Origin: UBA1181 sp963654355
GTDB taxonomy: Bacteria; Bacteroidota; Bacteroidia; Bacteroidales; Paludibacteraceae
NCBI GenBank assembly: GCA_963654355.1
Contig: CAVKBM010000004.1
Location: forward strand, 1-64,000
DNA length: 64,000 nucleotides
Reading direction: 5' to 3'
Part shown: positions 18,254-27,147 of the stretch, in pieces
Layout of the letters: every line of letters begins with the position of its first letter
Numbering within the stretch: position 1 is the stretch's first letter
Notes under the pieces: model-generated
What the model was told of the DNA's origin: nothing
Database searches by the model: none
Seen by the model: the letters and a program-made list of their open reading frames with translations, nothing else
Position numbers and translations under genes: made by a program

Positions 18254-18595
18254 TTAGAAAAGAAACACTTTGCCATTCGACTTGTAGAGGAAAGGCAGCG
18301 GTTTATTGGCATTGATAGAAGGACAGAATTTAGGACCTTTCCGTCCGTAGGTCGCCACTTGCTCGCTCACCACCGTCTGGGTCACGTCCACCTCCTCTTT
18401 TTTCGCCTCTAACACACCCACGGCCTTGCCATTGAGCAAGAGCGTATAGTCGGTGCGGAGGTTGCCGTTGGTAGGCAACTCCCGAATGGCGACAGCAGAC
18501 ATATCCGCCTCGAACTGGTCGCGGTTGATCACCGTCCATCCAGCCTCTTCAAGCCACTCATCTATCTTTTGTCTTGCTTTTTCTTCTGGAGTCAT
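18254..18595 (-). CDS. hsdR: HsdR N-terminal nuclease fragment
   Basis: A 113-residue piece with the type I restriction nuclease motif: D49 (RTDYTLLL) then E63-x-K65 (VLEAKK) and the QVATYGRK motif. It ends at an in-frame TAA that would restore a full-length HsdR if it coded an amino acid, as the frame goes on with NFWQSN and GRMHSPKKV into the helicase part. The three pieces sum to a normal HsdR length of about 900 residues. Confidence 0.82.
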   Translation of the reverse strand: MTPEEKARQKIDEWLEEAGWTVINRDQFEADMSAVAIRELPTNGNLRTDYTLLLNGKAVGVLEAKKEEVDVTQTVVSEQVATYGRKGPKFCPSINANKPLPFLYKSNGKVFLF

Positions 18596-18703
18596 AGATT
18601 CCTACAAATATAACTTTTTAATGCTAAACTAAAAACAGGCAAACAAACAACCCAATCTACCGCCAAATAGCGATAAATTGGGCTACGGATATCTATTTTT
18701 CTC

Positions 18704-20116
18704 TTACTCCGTCACCTTCCGATATTTTCCCTCAATCAACAGCATGCCAGGCAATATCTCGCCACCGCTTGATTTTTTGAAGGCCGTATAATGGAGTTCA
18801 GAACCTTCGCTATGCTCGGAAGCCGCCGCATACCGATTGTCCCAAATTCTGCCTTTGATAGGCTTCACCGTGGCTACATATTTATAGGTTGTTCGCCCCG
18901 TTTCGGGATTGTATTTACGCTGCACCACCTGAAATTTACTCTTTTCGTTGATGCCCTCCTTCATTCCTATTTTACCTGCGTAAACCACATCTCTCCCCTC
19001 TTGCATCACATCGAATACGGGCGTTTTCACCTTGAAATCTTCATACTGCAACTGTAACGAGGCAATATTTTTATCCATCGACCGTGTACAGATAATCTTG
19101 ATAAACTCGCCTCGATCATACTGACCTTTGAGTGCCGACTGATTATCATACTCATATTCATGAGCCACAAACTTCATTTGGAAGAGTGAGTCATTGTTCA
19201 AAAAGGCACTTATTTTCTCTGGATTGGGTTCGGACGTGTAATAATTCTTATAGAACACAGCCGCAATAGAATCGTTCCACTGCAATTGGAAAAGGTAAGA
19301 ATGAGTTTTCACCTTGAATCCAGTATAGTCGTCGGTAATTTCTTTGAAAGCCTTTGCCATATCCGCTCCCGCCGTACTCCTTACTGCAGGGTGATACTGC
19401 GTTGTAACTCTTCCTCCTGGACCCACCGATGTCGTCGTCCTCGCAGGTTGGCTGGCAAGTCCATCCAACACACCTCCCAAAATCGTCATCGCAACCTGTG
19501 CCGCCTGCATTTGCTCCTCTACCGTCACATAGGTCATGTCGTTCACTAAAATGAAAGAATTATAAATCAAATCTTCTCCTGCATCCGACAACATCGCTAT
19601 GCCACGAGCCGACTGCTCTGCTATCGCCACATCCATTTCCGAAGCATTATACTGACCACGTTCCTGAATCAATTTCATATCGAAATAGGCGCTATCCACC
19701 GAACTACCCTGCAAGTCGAACCACCGCGACACCATCATTTTTCCACACCCAAGCTCATTGAGTCTGTTTTCCAACGCTTTACCATTCTTCTCCACATCCC
19801 GCGAAGACAACCTTTTTCCCATCTCCGCTTTTATCAGACCATTAGATCGACGTTGCGCCCCAACCAAATCAGCATTATCTATTTCTCTGCAATTAACATT
19901 GTGCTCATTGTATTTGTCTGGCGTTGGCACTTTCATAAATGCCTCCCGAATATCCTTTCCAAATTCGTCTTCGCTATGATAAACCATCATTGTTCCCAAA
20001 GAACTACGGTTATACTCGGACAGCTCGCCAACCGATTTCTCTTGGGCGTATAGATTCAGAAAAAAAGCAGGGCAAAGCACGCTAAGCCCCACTAACAAAT
20101 GTTTATTTAAATTCAT
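18704..20116 (-). CDS. Secreted protein of unknown function (operon gene 5)
   Basis: A 470-residue exported protein with a signal peptide (MNLNKHLLVGLSVLCPAFF). I do not recognise it. Near the C-terminus GKIGMKEGINEKSKFQVVQRKY looks like a small beta domain seen in envelope proteins of Bacteroidales. It is the last of five minus-strand genes that all encode exported proteins. An upstream ATG at 20134 would lengthen the leader by six residues. Confidence 0.6.
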   Translation of the reverse strand: MNLNKHLLVGLSVLCPAFFLNLYAQEKSVGELSEYNRSSLGTMMVYHSEDEFGKDIREAFMKVPTPDKYNEHNVNCREIDNADLVGAQRRSNGLIKAEMGKRLSSRDVEKNGKALENRLNELGCGKMMVSRWFDLQGSSVDSAYFDMKLIQERGQYNASEMDVAIAEQSARGIAMLSDAGEDLIYNSFILVNDMTYVTVEEQMQAAQVAMTILGGVLDGLASQPARTTTSVGPGGRVTTQYHPAVRSTAGADMAKAFKEITDDYTGFKVKTHSYLFQLQWNDSIAAVFYKNYYTSEPNPEKISAFLNNDSLFQMKFVAHEYEYDNQSALKGQYDRGEFIKIICTRSMDKNIASLQLQYEDFKVKTPVFDVMQEGRDVVYAGKIGMKEGINEKSKFQVVQRKYNPETGRTTYKYVATVKPIKGRIWDNRYAAASEHSEGSELHYTAFKKSSGGEILPGMLLIEGKYRKVTE

Positions 20117-20134
20117 TTTTTTGAGGAAATGCAA

Positions 20135-21085
20135 TTATCGACCTAACCAAGTGAGATTTGTAGTGGTGGGTTGTTGCCCCTTTCCGTATGCCACACCTAC
20201 TTCTTTCCATGCGCTGATCTTCGCTTTCTCAATATCAACGCCATCTTGGTATTGTTTCATCTCATATTTCCAATCATCCATCACTTTACCTTTCACCTCT
20301 TGATAGAGTTTCTGCGCATCTCCATAGCATTTCGCATCTGGATAGATTTGCGACAAATACTCTCCTACACGAGTTGCACCTTCTGCGTTCTGTGCAGCCA
20401 TCCATTCGGACTTCGCCTTTGCTAAATTCTGATTACACTGATAGTCGATATACTCCTGATAAACACTATTACCTAACTCAATGGCTTCATCGTATTTTTC
20501 ACATTCTGAAGGTATTGCTCCCAATTTAAAGAAAGCCTCCTCATATTTCTTCTGTTTGAGACATGACTTCGCCTCTTTGATAATACGACTCGCTTGAGAA
20601 TCATAGTAGGCAACGATTTTCTTTTTTCCATCGCCGACGAAAGTCTCCATTGCAGGGGTGTTCACATTGATATGCTTAATCGCATCCATATAACTTTTCG
20701 TCTCGTTTGTGCCAACACCAATCGTCGTTGCAACTACGGTAGAATAAATTTTCTTATCGTAATAGTCAGCAATATAGAATGTCATCTCCATTTTTTGAGA
20801 GATCTGCGTTGGCGGACCAGGAACAATATCTTTGTCTGTAGGCGTAGCTACAACCGTAATGAAAAAACGGTCCAATGCCTCTGCCGAAGCCACACCATTT
20901 TTCGACAACAACTGATTCAACTTATTAGTCAACTGCACTTTTGCCATGTCAGGGAAAGGTTGCGGGAAATCCTCCATCACAACCGCTAAGGCGATAGACG
21001 AACCTTTCTCGTCAAACGACTGTGCATTCACAGCACACGAAAGCTCCAAAATTGCGGAGATTATCAAAAATATCTTTTTCATCAA
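20135..21085 (-). CDS. Secreted protein of unknown function (operon gene 4)
   Basis: A 316-residue exported protein with a signal peptide ending near NAQS. The first half (about 20-150) has alternating strands and the motif MAKVQLTNKLNQLLSKNG, like proteins that survey envelope state (CsgG/LPP20-like folds). The second half is helical (about 165-290) and may hold TPR-like helices (AKSCLKQKKYEEAFFKLGAIP). Function not known. The next gene begins 18 bases after its stop. Confidence 0.6.
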   Translation of the reverse strand: MMKKIFLIISAILELSCAVNAQSFDEKGSSIALAVVMEDFPQPFPDMAKVQLTNKLNQLLSKNGVASAEALDRFFITVVATPTDKDIVPGPPTQISQKMEMTFYIADYYDKKIYSTVVATTIGVGTNETKSYMDAIKHINVNTPAMETFVGDGKKKIVAYYDSQASRIIKEAKSCLKQKKYEEAFFKLGAIPSECEKYDEAIELGNSVYQEYIDYQCNQNLAKAKSEWMAAQNAEGATRVGEYLSQIYPDAKCYGDAQKLYQEVKGKVMDDWKYEMKQYQDGVDIEKAKISAWKEVGVAYGKGQQPTTTNLTWLGR

Positions 21086-21154
21086 ATTTCAATTTTAAAT
21101 GTTTATTCTTACTCGTCTTTCAGATTTTTCATTGATCACAGAATCAGAGAGATT

Positions 21155-22105
21155 TTACTTCTCTCCGATGATGACAACAGCCTTTCCTAAACCGCGAGCA
21201 ACCACCTTGCAAGTCAAGTTGTATGGGGCTTTCTTCAAGAAAGAACGAAGCATACGTGCGAATCCTTCCGTGTCAATAGCCATTCCATTCTCTTTGTAGA
21301 GCGGGATACGAACTTGTTCGTAACGAAGCAAATTCTCTGAACCATCTATTTTTGAAAAACGACCAGATACGGTGTTAGCAGCCATCCAATTGTCAATAGA
21401 CTCACCCAACTCTTCGCCCCCAAACTCTGACTCTAAGTCAACGCCTGCACCATTATCGAACACACGCACCTCAAGAGCAACCTCGCGCCCATTCGTCAAC
21501 AGGTCATCAAAATGGCTCTGTAAACGATTGTTGAAATTATCAATCTGTGCCAAGACAGCCTCCTGCAAAAGCTGAGCCGTAGTGGCAGAAAATGAAGGTG
21601 CGCTCACACCATTAGCACTTCCAATACTCTTGTTGGTGTATGAATCTTTTCCCTCCATAATATAGGTGAGAATAGACTTCGGGCCTTGATTCTCAATAGT
21701 CCAAGTAATCTCTATGATAATGTCGGCTTTTGCAGTGCGACGAAGGCGATCCAACGGACTCTCCGCCAAAGAAGCACCCGAAGTCTTGCTTAAAGTCAAA
21801 TTATCCTCTGCCGTACTTTGGTTGATCGATTTGATTGTGGCTTCCAAGTCTTTAAGAGGGAAACCACGCTCTGCCATCAAATCATTGATAGTCGAAATCA
21901 CCATTTTAAGATTCATATCATTCTGAAGAGCTCTTGAATAGTCTGGAATGATAGACTTTGCACCCTGATTATCATATTCAGTAACATATCCGTTCTCGTT
22001 ACACCACGCATCGCTCGGAACAACCATAATCGTAGGCTTCTTCGCTTGTGAGAACGCGGCAACTGCCAATAACAATGACACTGCCAATAACATTATCTTT
22101 TTCAT
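21155..22105 (-). CDS. Secreted protein, DUF6175-like (operon gene 3)
   Basis: A 316-residue protein with a signal peptide (MKKIMLLAVSLLLAVAAFSQA). The motifs TIMVVPSDAWC, DLMAERGFPLKDLEATIK and DIIIEITWTIE recall a Bacteroidales envelope family that I associate with DUF6175, from memory. The fold is probably related to CsgG/LpoB nucleotide-free domains. The role is not known. It lies between genes 4 and 2 with 69 and 31 base gaps. Confidence 0.6.
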   Translation of the reverse strand: MKKIMLLAVSLLLAVAAFSQAKKPTIMVVPSDAWCNENGYVTEYDNQGAKSIIPDYSRALQNDMNLKMVISTINDLMAERGFPLKDLEATIKSINQSTAEDNLTLSKTSGASLAESPLDRLRRTAKADIIIEITWTIENQGPKSILTYIMEGKDSYTNKSIGSANGVSAPSFSATTAQLLQEAVLAQIDNFNNRLQSHFDDLLTNGREVALEVRVFDNGAGVDLESEFGGEELGESIDNWMAANTVSGRFSKIDGSENLLRYEQVRIPLYKENGMAIDTEGFARMLRSFLKKAPYNLTCKVVARGLGKAVVIIGEK

Positions 22106-22136
22106 CTAACTTTCTGTTTATTAACGTATTATTAAA

Positions 22137-22649
22137 TCATTCGGTCACCTTCAGAATTCCATCTTGAATCAACCGCTCTTTCAATTTGCCACCATACACG
22201 CAAACGGTTGTTTCGCAAAGAGACTGTCCGTCCGCTCTCGCCCACTTACTAGTTAGCCACTTGCGCTCTTTTACAGAGCAGAACTCTAAGTAAACTCCCT
22301 TGTCTTGAAAGAAAGTGTTAAAATAGTCGGCATACTTATCTTTTGCGTTCACCTCCAAAAGTAAAGGTTTAACGGGTGACAAATTCAGCGAACTGCTAGG
22401 CTCAAGACCTTTGAAAATAACATCATAGACTGCTTGTTTGCGAGCCTCCTCAAGAGCATCTACAGCATTACGACCTCTACCCCACGAACGCACGGTATAT
22501 GAACCATCACGTTCGGTAGCGATATATTGTGTCTTATAGTCATAATAAGCCTGCGATTTTTTTGTTCCACAAGAAGAAAACAAAGCAACCACCGACATAA
22601 GAAACAACAATCTTAATATATTCTTTACACACACTGATTTCATATCCAA
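22137..22649 (-). CDS. Lipoprotein, LPP20-like (operon gene 2)
   Basis: A 170-residue lipoprotein with lipobox ALFSSC. The body matches the next gene upstream over its length (Y-V-W/S--R--- A-E---AV--VIFKG, then YFD-FF-D-G-YL), so the two are paralogues. The fold is probably LPP20-like. The start may be 22643 instead of 22649. Confidence 0.65.
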   Translation of the reverse strand: MDMKSVCVKNILRLLFLMSVVALFSSCGTKKSQAYYDYKTQYIATERDGSYTVRSWGRGRNAVDALEEARKQAVYDVIFKGLEPSSSLNLSPVKPLLLEVNAKDKYADYFNTFFQDKGVYLEFCSVKERKWLTSKWARADGQSLCETTVCVYGGKLKERLIQDGILKVTE

Positions 22650-22695
22650 TGTTTTTTTTCAAAAAGACTCTATAATAATAAAGACATTTTATTGA

Positions 22696-23190
22696 TTAGA
22701 AACCGCTGCTCAACGACTTGATTACTCCAGCCTGTTCCAAAGCCTTGCGAAGTTGGTCTTTCTGCACAGTCACCGTAACACCCACCTTATATTCTCTCTT
22801 CAGCTTAATCACCTCCTTTGAGCCACTTGTCAACTGAACGTACTTCAAATATTCACCTCCATCCGAGAAGAAACCGTCAAAATAGTCTTCAAACTCTGTC
22901 TCAACTCCTGGATTAGAAGCCAAAGCACGCTGACTAACACATCCATTTGCACCCGTAAAACCTTTGAAAATCACACCATGAACAGCATTTTTCTTGCACT
23001 GTTCCATAGCCACCGCAGGTTTGCGAGAGTAACTCCACACCTTTACTAAGTAATTCCCCTGCACTGCGTTGCCAGCACATTCCAATTCATAACGGAAATT
23101 CTCCGTGTCTTTGTTTGCTTTATCTTTTGAACCTGCGAAACTCGCCATCGCAATCCCTAACGAAAGGATAAGAACCAAAACTTTTTTCAT
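22696..23190 (-). CDS. Secreted protein, paralogue of gene 2 (operon gene 1)
   Basis: A 164-residue exported protein with a signal peptide ending near SFAGS and no lipobox. It shares KVWSYSRKPAVAMEQ, AVHGVIFKGF and YFDGFFSDGGEYLKY-type blocks with the lipoprotein that follows. It is the first gene of the five-gene unit, so both a soluble and a lipid-anchored copy are made. Function not known. Confidence 0.65.
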   Translation of the reverse strand: MKKVLVLILSLGIAMASFAGSKDKANKDTENFRYELECAGNAVQGNYLVKVWSYSRKPAVAMEQCKKNAVHGVIFKGFTGANGCVSQRALASNPGVETEFEDYFDGFFSDGGEYLKYVQLTSGSKEVIKLKREYKVGVTVTVQKDQLRKALEQAGVIKSLSSGF

Positions 23191-23229
23191 GCTTATAGAA
23201 TTTCATTAATACTAAATTGATACTATTTG

Positions 23230-23237
23230 CAAATATA
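23230..23237 (-). promoter_or_regulatory. -7 box for the five-gene secreted-protein operon
   Basis: TATATTTG on the minus strand matches TAnnTTTG and lies about 40 bases before the first start codon. No -33 box stands at the usual distance. Confidence 0.45.
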
Positions 23238-23274
23238 GTTCTTTGATTAGCAACATTGAAACGAATATGAATAA

Positions 23275-23302
23275 AAAAGTCCAGAGCTTTCTCTGGACTT
23301 TT
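23275..23302 (-). terminator. Terminator of the CE4-GH8 gene
   Basis: AAAAGTCCAGAG (23275-23286) pairs perfectly with 23291-23302 around a CTTT loop. A T run follows on the minus strand. It also has T residues on the plus side, so it may work both ways. Confidence 0.8.
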
Positions 23303-23348
23303 CCACATATCACTTTTTTAAGCAATTAAACGACAATATTATTTCAAC

Positions 23349-26300
23349 CTATCGTCTTCTGACAATGAGTTTTGCCGTGGTTACACTATTTTCGGAAAAA
23401 ACCTTTACAAGGTACGTTCCATCTGGCAAGTTAGCAACCGATGTCTCATTAGAATCTTTATTGTTAATCAAACGGACACCAGAAATGCTGTACACTTCAA
23501 TGCTGCGAATATCATTCAATCCAAACACTGTAAACGCTGTCGACGCAGGATTTGGCGCAATCGTCAAGCCCTCGTCAGCCTCAACATCTGCATTTCCAGT
23601 AGACGACGTAATCTTAATCGTAACATTGTTCTGCACACAATCACTCATCACGCAGAAAGTGGTATCCTTTGTATAGGTTACGCCTTTGTAGACTACAGAG
23701 CCTTCTCCTTGCAAATTAACTGTCTTCGTTTCTGGAGCAGGCTTGTAAATCTTAAAGTTTCCAGAGGCATTCAACATAGAAAGGAAATAAACCATTCCAT
23801 TGTAGTAACGCCATTGACCTGATGGAGCGCTAGTGTTCCACAATGCGTTGACATATTCTTTCGCTAAAGAAGATTCACTTTCATCCAATGCGAATACTCC
23901 TACACCATTTGCCCCTTTCTGTCCTTCGCTGTATGATCCATCACTTGAGGCGCCATCTACAGTGAAATATCCATGGCTATAATTGTCTTTCTTAAAGAAA
24001 TTAAGCAACTTGCTCATCATAGCAGGTTGGCGACTATCCGAGGCAAACCAATGGTAGTCCATACCGACATTCATAGCGCAACGAATAGCATCATATTTGT
24101 ACCATTGTGTATCATAGCCTGCCCAACTTGGGTAGTATGGAGTACCATCAAACTGAGAATAATCAGGGAATAGTCCTGTCGTTGAGTTGCTTGAATTACA
24201 GAGTAAATCACGAGCGGCAGCAGCCGTCTTTCCCCAGAACTCTTGATTGGTGTCCGTCCATCTTGCCCACAATTCTAAGAAACCTGGCAGATTATATGAA
24301 GGATCGGTAAATCCGTAAGAAGTCTCACCAAAGGTGATGAGGTAATTACTCATATTAAAGATTGGACTGACTGCCCCAGCGGATCGGTTCGGCTTGTCAA
24401 GCAACTCCTTGATAAGATACTGCGCTTCCACCTCGTAGTTGATTTCGCCATCATTGCCCCATCGATGAGACGCAAAGAAGAGAGACATCAAGAAATAAGC
24501 TTCACCATCGGGAGCACAAGAAGTTCCTTTGATTGTTCCATCTGTTGAACATTGCCAAGCAAACAACCCTTCTCTTTCATTTCCTGAAGGATATTGCATA
24601 TACTTCTTAGCCCATTTCCAAATTTTATCAAACTGTTCTTGGTGGTCTAACTGCACACAAATCATCATTCCGTATGACATACCTTCAGTGCGGACATCCT
24701 GATTTCCTGTGTCATAGATATACGCCATTCCATCAGATGTCTCATAGTAGACTTTCGTAGACTCTGTTTCAAAGAAGTGCTTCCAAACGGATTGAATCTT
24801 TGCATCTGTCTCGTCTTCAGTCTTCCCTAAATATTCATTGAAAAGATTTCGATAGACTCCCGTATGGTAGGCGCCAGTGCCTTCAACATCGCAGCTTGGT
24901 CCTGTATAAGCACCTGATGAACAAGCTGTTGTAGAGCTACCGGATGACTTACAGGCTTTAATAGTAAGTTGAGAAGAAGTAGCCAAAACCGTTCCCGAAG
25001 TCTTCTCAATGGTTAATGTCCCGGTCCCCGTCAATGAAGAGGTCGGATTCCAATCATACGAGCCAGACTCTTTGATTCCACTCTTCAAAAGAGTTGTGGC
25101 AACCCCCTGCAAACCAATGTAGTTGATATTCGCACCCGAGGTGGCGGTATTGATGTAGAAACGCACTTTCGTAGTAGTGAACGGAGCATCAAAAGTCTTC
25201 TTAAAATCATTGCCTATGGTCAAACCACTGTAAGCCGTCTTCCACGTTCCATTCTCATCATATTGGATTTCAAAACTCGTCACTGTTCCGTATGTAGTGA
25301 ACTCGTCGATCGTGATTGCACCCACTGTCGATTCCTTCGCCAAAGTCAATTCCACCCACTGATCATTGGCAGAAGCGGCGCCCCAACGATTGTTCTTTCC
25401 GTGATCATCAGAGTAGGTTAGAATATTCGAAACGCTCCACGAGAAAGTGTTATCGTCATTTGTCCACTCAGATGAGGCAGAAGCACTTGAAACGGCAATG
25501 TCAGAGCCAGCACCTGCATTCCACTTCAAACTGTAGGCTGAATTTGCCTCTCCCTCAATTGTCCATGCTATTGTATAAGTTGAATCCACACAAGTAGTCT
25601 CTACAGCAGACGGCGTCGTGAAAGACACTTTGGGATCCTCCACAGCAGATGTTCCAGACACAATCAATATAGATCCATTGTCTGGCACAGCGTCAAAATA
25701 AACATACCCATCCGACACCGAAGAAGTCAACTCCTCATCATTCTGAGCCACAGAAACATCACTCCAGCCATCAGGCAATGGATAACGAAGAGACAACGGA
25801 TAATTATAGGTGTCGTCATCCAAATTATCTGTCAATGAAAGAGTTACACTTTTGTCATCTTTTGCCGTTACAGTTGCAGTCGCCGCATCTCGTTCTTTCG
25901 CATACATAATGGCATCACAGAAACGAGCCACCCAAATTTTACTGTCATTCTTGCTTGCATACGACAATGCACCTTCAAAAGCATCAACGTCCGTAGGTGA
26001 GTAATAAGACCCTTCTTTCATCTCATGAATCAAGAAGACAGCCCAACCGCCTTTGTTGATGGCTTCATCCAACTTTGATGTGAAAGCAGAAGCAGTATTG
26101 ACACTTCCTTGATTTCCGCAGATAATGGAACTGATACGATAGTAGTTAGATGGTGTCTTTCCATGTACTTGACCATCACAGATTCGCCCACCTATGTAGT
26201 ATTTGGCGATTTCTGATTCTGTGGGTTCATTGCAGTTTGGATAGACGATTGTCTTCACTGTGTTACCCACTTTCGACTCGATGGTTGCCTTAGAAGTAGA

Positions 26301-26636
26301 CAACTCTGAATCGGACATTGTGGTTGGGTGCGTGTCGGAATGGCTTCCCACCTCGTGACCATTAGCCACCAATGTCTTGAAATCTGTCCACGACAAAAGG
26401 TTATCATACCCTTTTTCAGGCCAAGAAGTGATGGCGAAGAAAGAAGCCTTGTAACCGTATTTGTCCAAAAGAGGAACTGCGTAGGTAGTCTGAGTTTTCA
26501 GACCGTCATCGAATGTGAACGTGGTAGCTGCCGTGCGGAATCCCTTCCAAGTAGCGATCTCCTGAGCGTTCACCACTGACATGCTCGCCAACGCAACCGC
26601 ACATGCCAACGCCTTAATTTTAGAGAATTTCGTCAT
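23349..26636 (-). CDS. Secreted CE4 deacetylase - GH8 glycoside hydrolase fusion, T9SS cargo
   Basis: A 1095-residue exported enzyme. After a signal peptide (1-24) comes a NodB-type polysaccharide deacetylase (about 30-250) with TFDD at 41-44 and the metal motif H99-SDT-H103. Beta domains follow, one like a discoidin/F5-8C carbohydrate module (about 395-515). A family 8 hydrolase (about 580-960) shows the likely general acid E651 in RTEGMSYGMM and a likely base D849 in YKYDAIRC. A T9SS type A sorting domain ends it (about 1025-1095, IAPNPASTAFTV). GH8 members closest in feel are reducing-end xylose-releasing exo-oligoxylanases. The pairing suggests removal of acetyl groups and xylan-oligomer hydrolysis by one protein at the cell surface. 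The stretch 250-395 is not recognised. Confidence 0.82.
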   Translation of the reverse strand: MTKFSKIKALACAVALASMSVVNAQEIATWKGFRTAATTFTFDDGLKTQTTYAVPLLDKYGYKASFFAITSWPEKGYDNLLSWTDFKTLVANGHEVGSHSDTHPTTMSDSELSTSKATIESKVGNTVKTIVYPNCNEPTESEIAKYYIGGRICDGQVHGKTPSNYYRISSIICGNQGSVNTASAFTSKLDEAINKGGWAVFLIHEMKEGSYYSPTDVDAFEGALSYASKNDSKIWVARFCDAIMYAKERDAATATVTAKDDKSVTLSLTDNLDDDTYNYPLSLRYPLPDGWSDVSVAQNDEELTSSVSDGYVYFDAVPDNGSILIVSGTSAVEDPKVSFTTPSAVETTCVDSTYTIAWTIEGEANSAYSLKWNAGAGSDIAVSSASASSEWTNDDNTFSWSVSNILTYSDDHGKNNRWGAASANDQWVELTLAKESTVGAITIDEFTTYGTVTSFEIQYDENGTWKTAYSGLTIGNDFKKTFDAPFTTTKVRFYINTATSGANINYIGLQGVATTLLKSGIKESGSYDWNPTSSLTGTGTLTIEKTSGTVLATSSQLTIKACKSSGSSTTACSSGAYTGPSCDVEGTGAYHTGVYRNLFNEYLGKTEDETDAKIQSVWKHFFETESTKVYYETSDGMAYIYDTGNQDVRTEGMSYGMMICVQLDHQEQFDKIWKWAKKYMQYPSGNEREGLFAWQCSTDGTIKGTSCAPDGEAYFLMSLFFASHRWGNDGEINYEVEAQYLIKELLDKPNRSAGAVSPIFNMSNYLITFGETSYGFTDPSYNLPGFLELWARWTDTNQEFWGKTAAAARDLLCNSSNSTTGLFPDYSQFDGTPYYPSWAGYDTQWYKYDAIRCAMNVGMDYHWFASDSRQPAMMSKLLNFFKKDNYSHGYFTVDGASSDGSYSEGQKGANGVGVFALDESESSLAKEYVNALWNTSAPSGQWRYYNGMVYFLSMLNASGNFKIYKPAPETKTVNLQGEGSVVYKGVTYTKDTTFCVMSDCVQNNVTIKITSSTGNADVEADEGLTIAPNPASTAFTVFGLNDIRSIEVYSISGVRLINNKDSNETSVANLPDGTYLVKVFSENSVTTAKLIVRRR

Positions 26637-26720
26637 AAAATTTATCTTTTAATGTAATAATGGAAATCCAAATATAACATTAAAACCGCAAAGTTGTGAA
26701 ATAAAGACTATAGAAAACTA

Positions 26721-26728
26721 TACTTTTG
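26721..26728 (+). promoter_or_regulatory. -7 box for the fluoride channel gene
   Basis: TACTTTTG matches TAnnTTTG, 33 bases before the start codon. I looked for a fluoride riboswitch between it and the start and saw none. Confidence 0.45.
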
Positions 26729-26760
26729 CAAAAAACACGAACTGAAGAAATTTTATCGGC

Positions 26761-27126
26761 ATGGTCAAATCATTTTTTCTCGTTGGAATCGGCAGTTTTT
26801 TAGGAGGCGGATTGCGTTGGATCGTCTCGCTTCTCCCTTGGACGTGCGGATACCCAATAGGTACGTTTTTCGTCAACATCGTAGGCTGTTTCCTCATCGG
26901 ACTATTCTCAGGCTTAGCCACCAAATGTGCGTTCATTCAGACCAACCTACTGTTCTTCGCCACTGGCTTCTGTGGCGGATTCACCACTTTTTCTACTTTT
27001 TCAAAAGAATCACTTGACTTCCTTCAGGCTGGCAACTATTTTCACTTCGCCCTTTATGCTGTCGGTAGCTTCATTTTAGGCATCATTGCAGTGTTAGTGG
27101 GAAATTTTGTGGGGAAAACGGTATAA
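26761..27126 (+). CDS. crcB: Fluoride channel FluC/CrcB
   Basis: A 121-residue membrane protein with four helices. It carries the family motifs GGGLRW near the start, GTFFVNIVGCFLIG and the GFCGGFTTFSTFSKE block that lines the pore. Fluc proteins form dual-topology dimers that export fluoride. The length is usual and a single copy is seen here. The HNH gene follows after 21 bases. Confidence 0.93.
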   Translation: MVKSFFLVGIGSFLGGGLRWIVSLLPWTCGYPIGTFFVNIVGCFLIGLFSGLATKCAFIQTNLLFFATGFCGGFTTFSTFSKESLDFLQAGNYFHFALYAVGSFILGIIAVLVGNFVGKTV

Positions 27127-27147
27127 ACAACGATAAAATCATTATTT

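Noticed and set aside
26637..26760. Possible fluoride riboswitch before crcB
   Set aside because: The conserved GGnGATGG and CCACC-type blocks and pseudoknot were not found; only a -7 box is there.
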